DNA from: an uncultured beta proteobacterium
GTDB lineage: Bacteria; Pseudomonadota; Gammaproteobacteria; Burkholderiales; SG8-39
DNA: 8,114 bases
Direction: 5' to 3'
Assembly (NCBI GenBank): GCA_903868285.1
Contig: CAIPUP010000185.1
Location: 1 to 8,114, forward strand
Numbering within the stretch: the stretch's first letter is position 1; each line of letters begins with the position of its first letter. Below the pieces are notes generated by a model, which was not told where the DNA came from, did not search any database, and worked only from the letters and a program-made list of their open reading frames with translations. Both the position numbers and the translations under genes were made by a program. This document shows, in pieces, positions 1 to 6,467 of the stretch.

Positions 1-2169
1 CAAGGCAGCGATGAGCTGATCGGCCACCGCTTGCGCCTGACGCAGGATGGCCGCCGTGTCGACCAGCGTCAGATTGGGAAAGCGCTGCGACAACTGGTTG
101 GCAAAACCGGCCTGCGCCTCGGGCAGACGGAAGCTGGTGATGTAGGAGGCTGGCGCCTCGCGCAACAGCGCAGGCGGGGCAATGACAAAAAAGTTCACCC
201 GCATCGAATCCCAGTCGAGCTTGCGCAGACTGCTGATGCGCGCGGTGAAGTCGCGTCCGGCCACCTGAAAGCGCAGCTCGTCACCGAGCTTCCAGCCCAG
301 CGTGCGGGCGATGCCCTCCTCGACCGAGAAGCTATTGTCGTCCGGGCCCGCAAACCAGCGCCCGGCGGTGATGCGGTTGTGCGAGGGCAAGGTTTGCATT
401 GCGGACAGATTGAACTCGCGCTCCACCAGTCGGCGTGCCCTGTCCTCGAACGCCGCCGGGTCGACATCCTGACCGTTCACCTGCAGCAACCGGCCACGCA
501 CCATCGGAAAGGTTTGCGGCGCTGGCAGGCCCGCCGCGGCGAACATCATCTCGACCGGTTCGCGCTGCTCAGGCTGGATGTTGAGCAAAAAGCGGTTCGG
601 CGTATCCGGGCCGAGTTTGGCGCGCCAGCTCTCGAGCAGGTCGCCACGGGTGAAGCTGAGCATCAGCAGGGCCGTCAGCGCCAGGGCCAGCGAAAGGATT
701 TGCAGGCTGTTGGCCGCAGCGCGTCGATGCAGATTTATCAGCCCGAGCCGCCAACCGTAGTGCCAGCCGTAGTTCCAACCAGGACCGTCCCCACCACGCC
801 GACGCAAACAAATACCCAGCCCCTGCAGCAGCAGCCAGCACAGCACACCAAACAGCGCAAAGGCAGCAGCGAAGCCACCCAGCACCACAGACGCCAGACG
901 GCTGTCCCCGGCCTGCCACAGCAGCAACAGCGCCAGCACCAGCACACCGAACAGCCCGGACAACACGCGGCGTGCACCGGCCACATCCAGATCACGCCGT
1001 ATCACCCGCAGTGCCGGTACACGCGCCAGTTGCCATAGCGGCGGCAGGGAAAAACCGAGCAACAAGGCCAGACCGCTGAGCAGGCCCTGCCACAGCGGCC
1101 ACAGCGATGGCGTGGGCAGACTCAGGCCCAGCACTTCGGCCAGCGGGCCGGCCAGGCCCCATTGCACCAGCCAGCCCAGGGCGCAACCCAGCGCCGCCGC
1201 CAGCACACCCAGCAACGCGAACTCCAAGCCGAACAGACGCAACAGGCGCGACTGCGCCACGCCAAAACAGCGCATCACCGCATAGCCGTCCAGATGCCGC
1301 GCCGTGAAACGATGACTGGCCTGCGATACCGCCACCGCTGCCAGAATCACTGCCAGCATGGCGGTGAGGCCGATCATGTGTTCGCTGCGATCCAGCCCGG
1401 CGCGCATCTCCGGCCGGGCATTGCTCAGGCTCTGCAGGCTCTCGCCCCGGCCGAGCGTGGGCGTGATGGCACGCTCGAAGGCCTGCACCGCATCCGGTGC
1501 GCCGGCGGCCAGCATCTGCCAGTTGATGCGACTGCCCGGCTGCACCAGCGCGGTCGAGGCCAGATCATCGGCATGCATCATCAGTCGCGGCGCGATATTG
1601 AAAAACGACACGCCACGATCCGGCTCCAGATCAATAACCCCGGCCACACGCAGACTGCGCTCGCCCAGCTCCAGCATCTGGCCGCGCTGCACTGCCAGTG
1701 CCTGCGCCAGACGCGCATCCAGCCACACCGTGCCCGGCGCGGGCGCCTTGGCCGGCACTCCGTCCACCAGCAGGCTGCCACGCAGCGGATAGCCATCGCT
1801 CACCGCCTTGACGCTGGCCAGCTGCGCCTGGCCGGCGTGGCGCGCCATGCTCACCAGACCCACGGTTTCGGCGCGCTGCAAGCCGCGCTGTGCGATGTCG
1901 CGCCGCAGACTGTCGGGCCAGGGATGATCGGCCAGCAACAACACATCGGCACCCAGCAACTGGGTGGCTTCGCGCAGCAGTGCCTGACGCACCCGGTCGG
2001 AGAAAAACCCCACGCTGCTGACGCTGGCCACCGCCAGCACCAGCGCCAGACCGAGCAGCTTCAACTCGCCGGCACGGGCATCCCGGCGAAGCATGCGCCA
2101 GGCCAGCACCAGCTCGCCCAGCAGGTTCGACGCCGGCAGCCAGCGAGTCGTTGTCACTGCATGCGTCAT
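1..2169 (-). CDS. ybbP: YbbP-type ABC transporter permease (FtsX family), C-terminus cut off by window edge
   Basis: Membrane subunit of a type VII-like (MacB/LolCDE/FtsX superfamily) ABC exporter in the inner membrane, working with the ATPase encoded just upstream. The frame is open from the ATG at 2169 to base 1, giving 723 residues with no stop. It begins MTHAVTTTRW and follows the E. coli YbbP pattern from memory: a first membrane helix near residues 37-55, then a large periplasmic domain containing IAPRLMM (192-198) and VQPGSRINW (209-217). Further helices lie near 264-283, 313-338, 361-380, 402-420, 425-452 and 489-507. A second periplasmic domain contains SLRKLDWDSMRVNFF (647-661). E. 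coli YbbP is about 800 residues, so roughly the last 100 residues with the final helices lie outside the window. The start overlaps the ybbA stop as ATGA, implying translational coupling. The substrate is unknown; family work links YbbAP to export of hydrophobic compounds. Residues 465-473 hold a W-x-Y-G repeat absent from E. coli YbbP as I recall it. Confidence 0.93.
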   Translation of the reverse strand, partial: MTHAVTTTRWLPASNLLGELVLAWRMLRRDARAGELKLLGLALVLAVASVSSVGFFSDRVRQALLREATQLLGADVLLLADHPWPDSLRRDIAQRGLQRAETVGLVSMARHAGQAQLASVKAVSDGYPLRGSLLVDGVPAKAPAPGTVWLDARLAQALAVQRGQMLELGERSLRVAGVIDLEPDRGVSFFNIAPRLMMHADDLASTALVQPGSRINWQMLAAGAPDAVQAFERAITPTLGRGESLQSLSNARPEMRAGLDRSEHMIGLTAMLAVILAAVAVSQASHRFTARHLDGYAVMRCFGVAQSRLLRLFGLEFALLGVLAAALGCALGWLVQWGLAGPLAEVLGLSLPTPSLWPLWQGLLSGLALLLGFSLPPLWQLARVPALRVIRRDLDVAGARRVLSGLFGVLVLALLLLWQAGDSRLASVVLGGFAAAFALFGVLCWLLLQGLGICLRRRGGDGPGWNYGWHYGWRLGLINLHRRAAANSLQILSLALALTALLMLSFTRGDLLESWRAKLGPDTPNRFLLNIQPEQREPVEMMFAAAGLPAPQTFPMVRGRLLQVNGQDVDPAAFEDRARRLVEREFNLSAMQTLPSHNRITAGRWFAGPDDNSFSVEEGIARTLGWKLGDELRFQVAGRDFTARISSLRKLDWDSMRVNFFVIAPPALLREAPASYITSFRLPEAQAGFANQLSQRFPNLTLVDTAAILRQAQAVADQLIAAL
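751..777 (-). repeat. 12-base in-frame tandem repeat in ybbP (W-x-Y-G units)
   Basis: On the plus strand the units are CCAACCGTAGTG (751-762) and CCAGCCGTAGTT (763-774), followed by the first bases of a third, CCA. Read in the ybbP frame this gives W-N-Y-G, W-H-Y-G, W (residues 465-473), in the cytoplasmic or loop stretch between the sixth and seventh predicted helices. The two units differ at two bases. By remembered alignment to E. coli YbbP the loop is about a dozen residues longer here. Confidence 0.7.
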
Positions 2170-2876
2170 GACTGCACGCGTCCGCCCGCCAGGCGTATCT
2201 GGCGCTGACAACGCCGCGCCAGGGTCTCGTCATGCGTCACCAGCACCAGGGTCGTACCCTGCTCGGCATTGAGCTGGAACAGCAACTCGATGATTTCCGC
2301 ACCCGTGGCAGCATCGAGATTGCCGGTGGGCTCGTCGGCAAACAGCAGGCGCGGTTGCATCACAAAGGCACGCGCCAGCGCTACCCGCTGCTGCTCGCCA
2401 CCGGAGAGCGTGCGCGGCGAGTGATGCAGGCGCTGACCCAGCCCGACCCGCGTGAGCATGGCCTCGGCGCGTTGCCGTGCACCGGCGACACCGGCCAGCT
2501 CGAGCGGCAGCATCACGTTCTCGCAGGCCGACAACGCCGGCAGCAAATGAAACGACTGGAACACAAAACCCACCAGCCGCGCGCGCAAGGCGGCACGACC
2601 GTCTTCATCCAGCGCCAGCAGATCGACGCCATCGAGCGCGATGCGGCCGCTGCTGGGCAAATCCAGCCCGGCCAACAGGCTGAGCAAGGTCGATTTGCCC
2701 GAACCCGAAGCGCCGACGATGGCCACTGCCTCACCCGCCGCCACTGACAGGCTGACATGGTCCAGAATGGCGAGCTGTGCAGCAGTCCCTGCGGCACCAG
2801 CATTCGGCACCCACTTGCTCAGGTCATCGGCCTGCACCATGGCGGGCGGGTTTTGCGGCAAAAAGGAATCAGACAT
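2166..2876 (-). CDS. ybbA: YbbA-type ABC transporter ATP-binding protein
   Basis: Cytoplasmic ATPase that powers the YbbP permease; 236 residues, close to the roughly 228 of E. coli YbbA. All nucleotide-binding motifs are present: Walker A GASGSGKST (55-63), Q-loop Q107 in FVFQSFHLLP, signature LSGGEQQR (157-164), Walker B LLFADEP (177-183), D-loop NLD and switch histidine H215 in VTHDE. It belongs to the LolD/MacB-like group by the DEPTGNLD and SGGEQQRVALARA wording. The ATG at 2876 gives a 12-residue leader before a second possible start at 2840 (MVQADDLS). Neither has a clear Shine-Dalgarno, so the exact start is open. If 2876 is right, its ATG overlaps the divergent tesA ATG by two bases. 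The gene ends in ATGA with ybbP, so the two subunits are made together. Any ybbA promoter must lie inside the tesA coding sequence. Confidence 0.95.
   Translation of the reverse strand: MSDSFLPQNPPAMVQADDLSKWVPNAGAAGTAAQLAILDHVSLSVAAGEAVAIVGASGSGKSTLLSLLAGLDLPSSGRIALDGVDLLALDEDGRAALRARLVGFVFQSFHLLPALSACENVMLPLELAGVAGARQRAEAMLTRVGLGQRLHHSPRTLSGGEQQRVALARAFVMQPRLLFADEPTGNLDAATGAEIIELLFQLNAEQGTTLVLVTHDETLARRCQRQIRLAGGRVQS
2861..2868 (+). promoter_or_regulatory. Shine-Dalgarno that fixes the tesA start
   Basis: AAAAGGAA ends 6 bases before the ATG at 2875 and lies inside the first codons of divergent ybbA. It supports 2875 over the more upstream in-frame ATGs (from 2641) and over the internal ATG at 2941, which would remove the basic part of the signal peptide. 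Confidence 0.65.
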
Positions 2877-3582
2877 GGCGCGGTATCAATCCGGTTGGTT
2901 CAACAACATCAGAAGAGCACTGCTGCGACTATGTTGCGGCATGCTCGCGCTGGCCTGCGGTCTGGGCACCCACCCGGGCAGCGCGGCGGCCAGCGAGTCG
3001 AACCCTGCCACGCCTGAAAAATCGCAGGGCAAAACCCTGCTGGTATTCGGTGACAGTCTGTCAGCGGCCTATGGTCTGGCGCGGCAGGATGGTTGGGTGG
3101 CGTTGCTCGAGGCGCGACTGCGCACAACGCATCCGCAGTATATCGTGGTGAATGCCAGCATCAGTGGCGAAACCAGTGCCGGCGGTGCAGCGCGCATTGC
3201 CACATTACTGAAACAAACCCGGCCAGCCATCGTGATTGTCGAGCTGGGTGCAAACGACGGCCTGCGCGGTCTGCCCATTGCGCAACTGCGCGAAAACCTG
3301 TCGCGCATCCTGCTGGCCTCGCATCAGGCCGGCGCACGGCTGCTGCTGGTTGGCATGCGCATGCCGCCGAATTACGGTCCGCAATACACGCGTGAATTTG
3401 CCGACAGCTTTGCCCTGCTGGCGCGCGATGCGCGTCATCCGGCTGCGCTGGTGCCCTTTTTGTTCGAAGGCTTCGCCGAGCAACGCGAGCGCTTCCAGCC
3501 CGACGGATTGCACCCCACCGCCGCCGCCCAGCCACTGATGCTGGAGACCGTGTGGAAGCGCCTGCGACCACTGTTACCCTGA
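2875..3582 (+). CDS. tesA: TesA-type periplasmic esterase (acyl-CoA thioesterase I / lysophospholipase L1), GDSL/SGNH family
   Basis: Hydrolyses thioesters and esters of fatty acids, acting in the periplasm. The protein is 235 residues. Block I GDSLS places the nucleophile at S61; the oxyanion-hole residues are G98 (NASISGET) and N127 (ELGANDGLRG); block V DGLHP gives D210 and H213. The wording NASISG, VELGANDGLRG and PPNYG matches E. coli TesA closely. The N-terminus is a signal peptide: basic IRRALLRL (12-19), hydrophobic core about 19-31, and a likely cleavage near GSAAA (35-39). A weak lipobox-like LALAC (C28) makes a lipoprotein possible but less likely. The start at 2875 has a good Shine-Dalgarno and makes the signal peptide complete. 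The divergent pairing with ybbAP is the same as in E. coli. The mnmH gene starts 6 bases after the stop, so the two are probably co-transcribed. Confidence 0.94.
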   Translation: MARYQSGWFNNIRRALLRLCCGMLALACGLGTHPGSAAASESNPATPEKSQGKTLLVFGDSLSAAYGLARQDGWVALLEARLRTTHPQYIVVNASISGETSAGGAARIATLLKQTRPAIVIVELGANDGLRGLPIAQLRENLSRILLASHQAGARLLLVGMRMPPNYGPQYTREFADSFALLARDARHPAALVPFLFEGFAEQRERFQPDGLHPTAAAQPLMLETVWKRLRPLLP

Positions 3583-3588
3583 GGCGCG

Positions 3589-3672
3589 ATGTCCTCCGCC
3601 ATGCCATCCAACATCTCATCCAAAATCGCATCCAACATCTCTCCCAACAACAAGCCTCACATCGTGCCAAAC
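3589..3672 (+). repeat. 12-base in-frame tandem repeat array at the mnmH N-terminus
   Basis: From the start codon the reading runs in 12-base steps coding [M/I]-x-[S/P]-[N/K/A]: MSSA, MPSN, ISSK, IASN, ISPN, then degenerate NKPH and IVPN. The best core is CATCCAACATCT (3605-3616), CATCCAAAATCG (3617-3628) and CATCCAACATCT (3629-3640). The outer copies of the core are identical. The array sits before the rhodanese domain and probably forms a disordered tail. Confidence 0.75.
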
Positions 3673-4731
3673 ACCACGCATTGCGACATCGACAACGCAC
3701 TGGATCAGCTGCAACAGTTTGATGCGGTGATTGATGTGCGCTCACCCGGCGAATTCGCCGAAGACCACGTTCCGGGTGCGATCAACTGCCCGGTGCTGGA
3801 TGACCAGCAGCGCATCCAGGTCGGTACGCTGTACAAACAGGTGTCGGTATTCGAAGCGCAAAAGCTTGGTGCAGCGCTGGTGGCACGCAATATCGCGCAG
3901 CATCTCGAACACCGATTCGCGCAGCATCCGCGTAGCTGGAAGCCGCTGATCTATTGCTGGCGCGGCGGCAAACGCTCGGGTGCCATGGGCCACATCCTGC
4001 GCCAGGTGGGCTGGCAGGCGCAGACCCTCGAAGGCGGCTATCGCGCTTATCGCAAGGCCATCCTGCTGCGCCTGGGCGCACTGGCCGATGCGCTGCAATT
4101 TCGCGTCATCTGCGGCGTCACCGGCAGCGCCAAGAGTCGCCTGCTGGAACAGCTCGCGGCCGCCGGCGCACAGGTGCTCGATCTGGAAGCGCTGGCCTGC
4201 CATCGCGGCTCACTGCTGGGCGAGCTTCCCGGCGCGCCGCAACCATCGCAAAAGATGTTCGACAGTCTGGTGTGGGACGCGTTGCGCGGCTTTGATGTGT
4301 CGAGGCCGGTGTATGTCGAGGCCGAGAGCAAGAAGATCGGCAACCTGCAAGTGCATGAACAGCTGATGGCCCGCATGCGTGCCGGTGCCTGCATCCGCAT
4401 CGACGCGCCGCTGCCAGCGCGGGTGGAATTCCTGGTGGCCGAGTACCAGCACTTTCTGTCGCAGCCAGCCGTGCTGAAAGAGAAGCTGTCACACCTCAAG
4501 GCCCTGCACGGCAATGAGCGCATCGCTGACTGGGATGCCCTGATCGATGCCGGCCAATGGACAGAACTGGTAACGCAGCTGTTGGCGCAGCACTACGACC
4601 CGGCCTACCTGCGATCGTCCTCGACCAACTATCCCGGCCTGGCACAGGCGCAGGTGCTCAACCTGAATGCTCTGACAACGGACAGCTTGCAGCGGGCGGC
4701 AGGGGCATTAATGCAGGGTGGCGGAGGCTAG
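3589..4731 (+). CDS. mnmH: tRNA 2-selenouridine synthase (MnmH/SelU)
   Basis: Replaces sulfur by selenium at the wobble 2-thiouridine of certain tRNAs, by way of a geranylated intermediate, using selenophosphate; cytoplasmic. The protein is 380 residues, in the family range. An N-terminal rhodanese domain starts at about AVIDVRSPGEF (46-56) and carries the active-site C123 in YCWRGGKRSG. The second half is a P-loop domain, GVTGSAKS (176-183), followed by DLEALACHRGS (198-208) and VEAESKKIG (243-251), all characteristic of the family. The P-loop has Ala at 181 where the consensus GxxxxGK[ST] has Gly. The first 28 residues are a low-complexity tail of 4-residue units (separate entry) that E. 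coli MnmH lacks. The ATG at 3589 has GAGG seven bases upstream; 3601 is another possible start. It lies 6 bases after tesA. Selenophosphate synthetase (selD) should exist elsewhere in the genome if this is active. Confidence 0.94.
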   Translation: MSSAMPSNISSKIASNISPNNKPHIVPNTTHCDIDNALDQLQQFDAVIDVRSPGEFAEDHVPGAINCPVLDDQQRIQVGTLYKQVSVFEAQKLGAALVARNIAQHLEHRFAQHPRSWKPLIYCWRGGKRSGAMGHILRQVGWQAQTLEGGYRAYRKAILLRLGALADALQFRVICGVTGSAKSRLLEQLAAAGAQVLDLEALACHRGSLLGELPGAPQPSQKMFDSLVWDALRGFDVSRPVYVEAESKKIGNLQVHEQLMARMRAGACIRIDAPLPARVEFLVAEYQHFLSQPAVLKEKLSHLKALHGNERIADWDALIDAGQWTELVTQLLAQHYDPAYLRSSSTNYPGLAQAQVLNLNALTTDSLQRAAGALMQGGGG

Positions 4732-4745
4732 GGCATCGCTTCCGG

Positions 4746-4769
4746 GCGGTTTATCAATTTATCAACCGC
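4746..4769. promoter_or_regulatory. Candidate operator: inverted repeat enclosing an 8-base tandem repeat
   Basis: GCGGTT (4746-4751) pairs perfectly with AACCGC (4764-4769). Between and overlapping the arms is a perfect tandem direct repeat TTTATCAA (4750-4757 and 4758-4765). It covers the -35 region of the toxin-like gene and ends 3 bases before the -10 box, a suitable place for autorepression by the winged-helix protein encoded downstream. In RNA reading through from mnmH it could form a 6-pair hairpin, but no T-run follows, so it is a poor terminator. Confidence 0.5.
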
Positions 4770-4778
4770 TGATATACT
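4751..4778 (+). promoter_or_regulatory. Candidate promoter of the toxin-antitoxin-like pair, positioned for a leaderless mRNA
   Basis: The -10 box TATACT (4773-4778) matches five of six consensus bases. With a 16-base spacer the -35 is TTATCA (4751-4756), four of six. The expected start of transcription, about 7 bases past the -10 box, falls at or within a base or two of the ATG at 4784, leaving no room for a 5' leader. No Shine-Dalgarno is seen before that ATG. Confidence 0.55.
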
Positions 4779-4783
4779 CTCTC

Positions 4784-5149
4784 ATGCGTGAAGACTATGG
4801 CATCGCGACACTGATCGAGCTCCATGACCAGATTCTGGATCAGGGAGAGGGTTATTGGATCAAGATCGAGGCTTGGCGTGTCGTTACTAGCGCTGGCATC
4901 CCTCACGGAATTCGCTATGCGCTGACATTGCATGAGCCGCATGGCAAACGCATCCTTGGCTACGACAACGCGCATGCAGTGAAGCCAACCGCAAAGTTCA
5001 AGTTCTCGGGACAGCGGCTAGCCTACGATCACCGACATAGAAGCGCCACCGACAAGGGCGTCCCGTACGAATTTCAGAATGCGCAGCAACTGCTGGAAGA
5101 CTTCTTCAGTGAAGTCGACCGGGTATTACAGGAGGTCAAACAACCATGA
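4784..5149 (+). CDS. TumE-like (DUF6516) putative toxin of a toxin-antitoxin pair
   Basis: Small soluble protein of 121 residues. It shows the signature of the family annotated as toxin-antitoxin system TumE family protein: a basic WIKIEAWRV strand (25-33), PHGIRYALTLH (40-50), GYDN (59-62), DHRH (82-85), PYEF (94-97) and an acidic C-terminal helix QQLLEDFF (101-108). The DHRH cluster and Y95 are natural candidates for an active site, but no mechanism is claimed. No membrane segment or signal peptide is seen. The frame is open upstream to 4718, but that would run into the end of mnmH. The ATG at 4784 starts exactly where homologues should, and the promoter layout predicts a leaderless transcript. 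It overlaps the next gene by ATGA. Base composition is visibly more A+T rich than its neighbours and codon use is less biased, suggesting transfer. Family assignment is from memory of motifs, so moderate to good confidence. Confidence 0.75.
   Translation: MREDYGIATLIELHDQILDQGEGYWIKIEAWRVVTSAGIPHGIRYALTLHEPHGKRILGYDNAHAVKPTAKFKFSGQRLAYDHRHRSATDKGVPYEFQNAQQLLEDFFSEVDRVLQEVKQP
5130..5136 (+). promoter_or_regulatory. Perfect Shine-Dalgarno for the antitoxin-like gene, inside the toxin-like gene
   Basis: AGGAGGT is fully complementary to the 16S anti-Shine-Dalgarno and lies 9 bases before the ATG at 5146. It encodes part of the last codons of the upstream gene. It contrasts with the absence of any such site before the toxin-like gene, and would favour more antitoxin than toxin per transcript. 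Confidence 0.8.
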
Positions 5150-5493
5150 AGGCAATCGTGATCGGCATTCTGCCGCAGGAAGGCATCCGTGCCCGGGTAA
5201 TAGCCATCGCCCGGGGTGAATACAAGCCCAAACCCTCGGAGCCAAAAATCTGGTTTACCTCGATGCGCTCACTGGCCGAAGTCTTGAGCGATGAGAACCG
5301 CAGCTTGTTGCGGGTGATTCAGCAAGCCAAACCACAGTCCATTTCCTCGCTGGCGGAAATAACCGGACGTAAAACCAGCAATTTGTCACGCACGCTCAAG
5401 ACTATGTCCAACTATGGCCTGGTGCAGATGAAACGCGAAAAAAATAACGTTCGTCCGATTGCAATGGCAACCGAATTCAGAATCGTGGCCTGA
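5146..5493 (+). CDS. Winged-helix DNA-binding protein, putative antitoxin (COG4190 / HVO_A0114-like, TumA type)
   Basis: A 115-residue protein with an N-terminal arm (1-35, MKAIVIGILP then a basic stretch) and a MarR-like winged helix-turn-helix at about 42-105. The scaffold helix is SLAEVLSDENRSLLRVIQQ. The turn and recognition helix are in ISSLAEITGRKTSNLSRTL (66-84), followed by a basic wing MKREKNNVRP (95-104). This matches the predicted regulators that accompany DUF6516 proteins. Likely roles, by analogy with type II antitoxins, are binding the upstream protein and repressing the promoter at 4746-4778; this is inferred, not shown. The gene order is toxin first, antitoxin second, the reverse of the usual order. 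It overlaps the upstream stop (ATGA) and has its own perfect Shine-Dalgarno. It ends 50 bases before the end of the convergent deacetylase-family gene, and no terminator is evident between them. Confidence 0.8.
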   Translation: MKAIVIGILPQEGIRARVIAIARGEYKPKPSEPKIWFTSMRSLAEVLSDENRSLLRVIQQAKPQSISSLAEITGRKTSNLSRTLKTMSNYGLVQMKREKNNVRPIAMATEFRIVA

Positions 5494-5543
5494 CTGATTC
5501 TTGCTCCGCTCCTGCTGCCGGTCGATAGCCCAGAAACGCATAC

Positions 5544-6467
5544 TCAAAACCCACCCAGCACCTTGAGGTGCGCCACCACGCTGCGCCCCAGCGCTGACAG
5601 CGCATAGCCGCCCTCGAGCACGCTGACGATGCGGCCTGCGGCATGGCGCTGTGCCACTTCCTTGATGCGGCTGGTGATCCAGGCGTAGTCGGCCTCGGTG
5701 AAACGCAGTCCGCCCATGTCATCTTCGACATGGGCATCGAAGCCGGCCGAGATGAACAGCATCTGCGGCCGATGCGCTTCCAGGCGCGGCAACCACACCT
5801 GTTCAAAGGCCTGGCGCAGCGCTGCGCCATCGGCACCACGCGGCAGCGGCACGTTCACCATGTTCGGCGCATGACTGTCAGCACCGCTGTGCGGATAGTA
5901 GGGATGACGAAAGGTCGAGAGCATCAGCACTCGCTCATCGCCGGCGAAAATTTCTTCTGTGCCATTGCCGTGATGGACATCGAAATCGACAATCGCCACC
6001 CGCTCCAGTGCGTGTTGCGTCATGGCATGACGCACCGCCAGCGCGATGTTGTTGAACACGCAAAAGCCCATGGCGCGGTCGTGTTCGGCATGGTGTCCGG
6101 GCGGACGCACGCTGCAGAACGCCGCCTCGGCCTGCCCGCCCAGCACCAGATCGGTGGCCATGATGGCGGCCCCTGCGGCACGCAGCGCGGCATTCCAGCT
6201 ATCCGGACATAGCGCGGTATCCGGGTCGAGATAGGCAAGCCCGTGACCGGGCGTTGCCTCCTGAATTTGTTCAATGTAATCAAGCGGATGCACCAGCTCC
6301 AGTTGCTCGATGCTGGCTCGCGGCGCATCCAGGCGCTGGATCAGCGGAGCAATGCCCGAAGCAATCAGCTGGTCATCGATGGCCGACAGGCGCTCGGGGC
6401 ACTCCGGATGATGGGCGCCCATCTGGTGTTTGAGACAATCGGCATGACTGATAAAGACGATGCTCAT
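5544..6467 (-). CDS. Histone-deacetylase-family zinc amidohydrolase
   Basis: Predicted Zn-dependent deacetylase of the arginase/deacetylase fold, cytoplasmic, 307 residues, close to bacterial HDAC-like and acetylpolyamine amidohydrolase proteins. The start MSIVFISH, then HHPECPERL (19-27), is typical. RPPGHHAEHDRAMGFCVFNN (121-140) holds the catalytic His pair H125/H126. VDFDVHHGNGT (160-170) supplies zinc ligands D163 and H165, and AGFDAH (241-246) supplies D244. LEGGY (284-288) carries the transition-state Tyr Y288. All catalytic residues are intact. The true substrate (acetyl-lysine on proteins, acetylpolyamine or another acylated amine) cannot be told from sequence. The frame is open far upstream (to 6863), but the start at 6467 has AGGA 7 bases before it and fits the family N-terminus. 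Divergent from moxR across 91 bases and convergent with the toxin-antitoxin-like pair; no functional partner nearby. Confidence 0.93.
   Translation of the reverse strand: MSIVFISHADCLKHQMGAHHPECPERLSAIDDQLIASGIAPLIQRLDAPRASIEQLELVHPLDYIEQIQEATPGHGLAYLDPDTALCPDSWNAALRAAGAAIMATDLVLGGQAEAAFCSVRPPGHHAEHDRAMGFCVFNNIALAVRHAMTQHALERVAIVDFDVHHGNGTEEIFAGDERVLMLSTFRHPYYPHSGADSHAPNMVNVPLPRGADGAALRQAFEQVWLPRLEAHRPQMLFISAGFDAHVEDDMGGLRFTEADYAWITSRIKEVAQRHAAGRIVSVLEGGYALSALGRSVVAHLKVLGGF

Noticed and set aside
31..1038. Long plus-strand open frame opposite ybbP (335 codons), and the similar one at 1162-2208.
   Set aside because: Both are antisense to a complete, family-consistent permease frame. Their translations are Q/R/H-rich low-complexity sequence typical of shadows of GC-rich genes.
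2641..2874. Upstream extension of tesA (313-residue version).
   Set aside because: It would read antisense through most of ybbA and bury the signal peptide; the start at 2875 has a clear Shine-Dalgarno.
4746..4769. Rho-independent terminator for tesA-mnmH.
   Set aside because: The 6-pair stem has a 12-base loop and no T-run after it. Its place on the downstream promoter makes an operator more likely.
4718..4783. Upstream start of the toxin-like gene (143-residue version).
   Set aside because: It would overlap the mnmH end and cross the promoter and operator-like repeat. The added residues do not resemble the family.
5558..5571. Hairpin GCACC-TTGA-GGTGC near the end of the convergent genes.
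   Set aside because: It is a short stem inside the deacetylase coding sequence without a T-run in either direction; probably coincidental.
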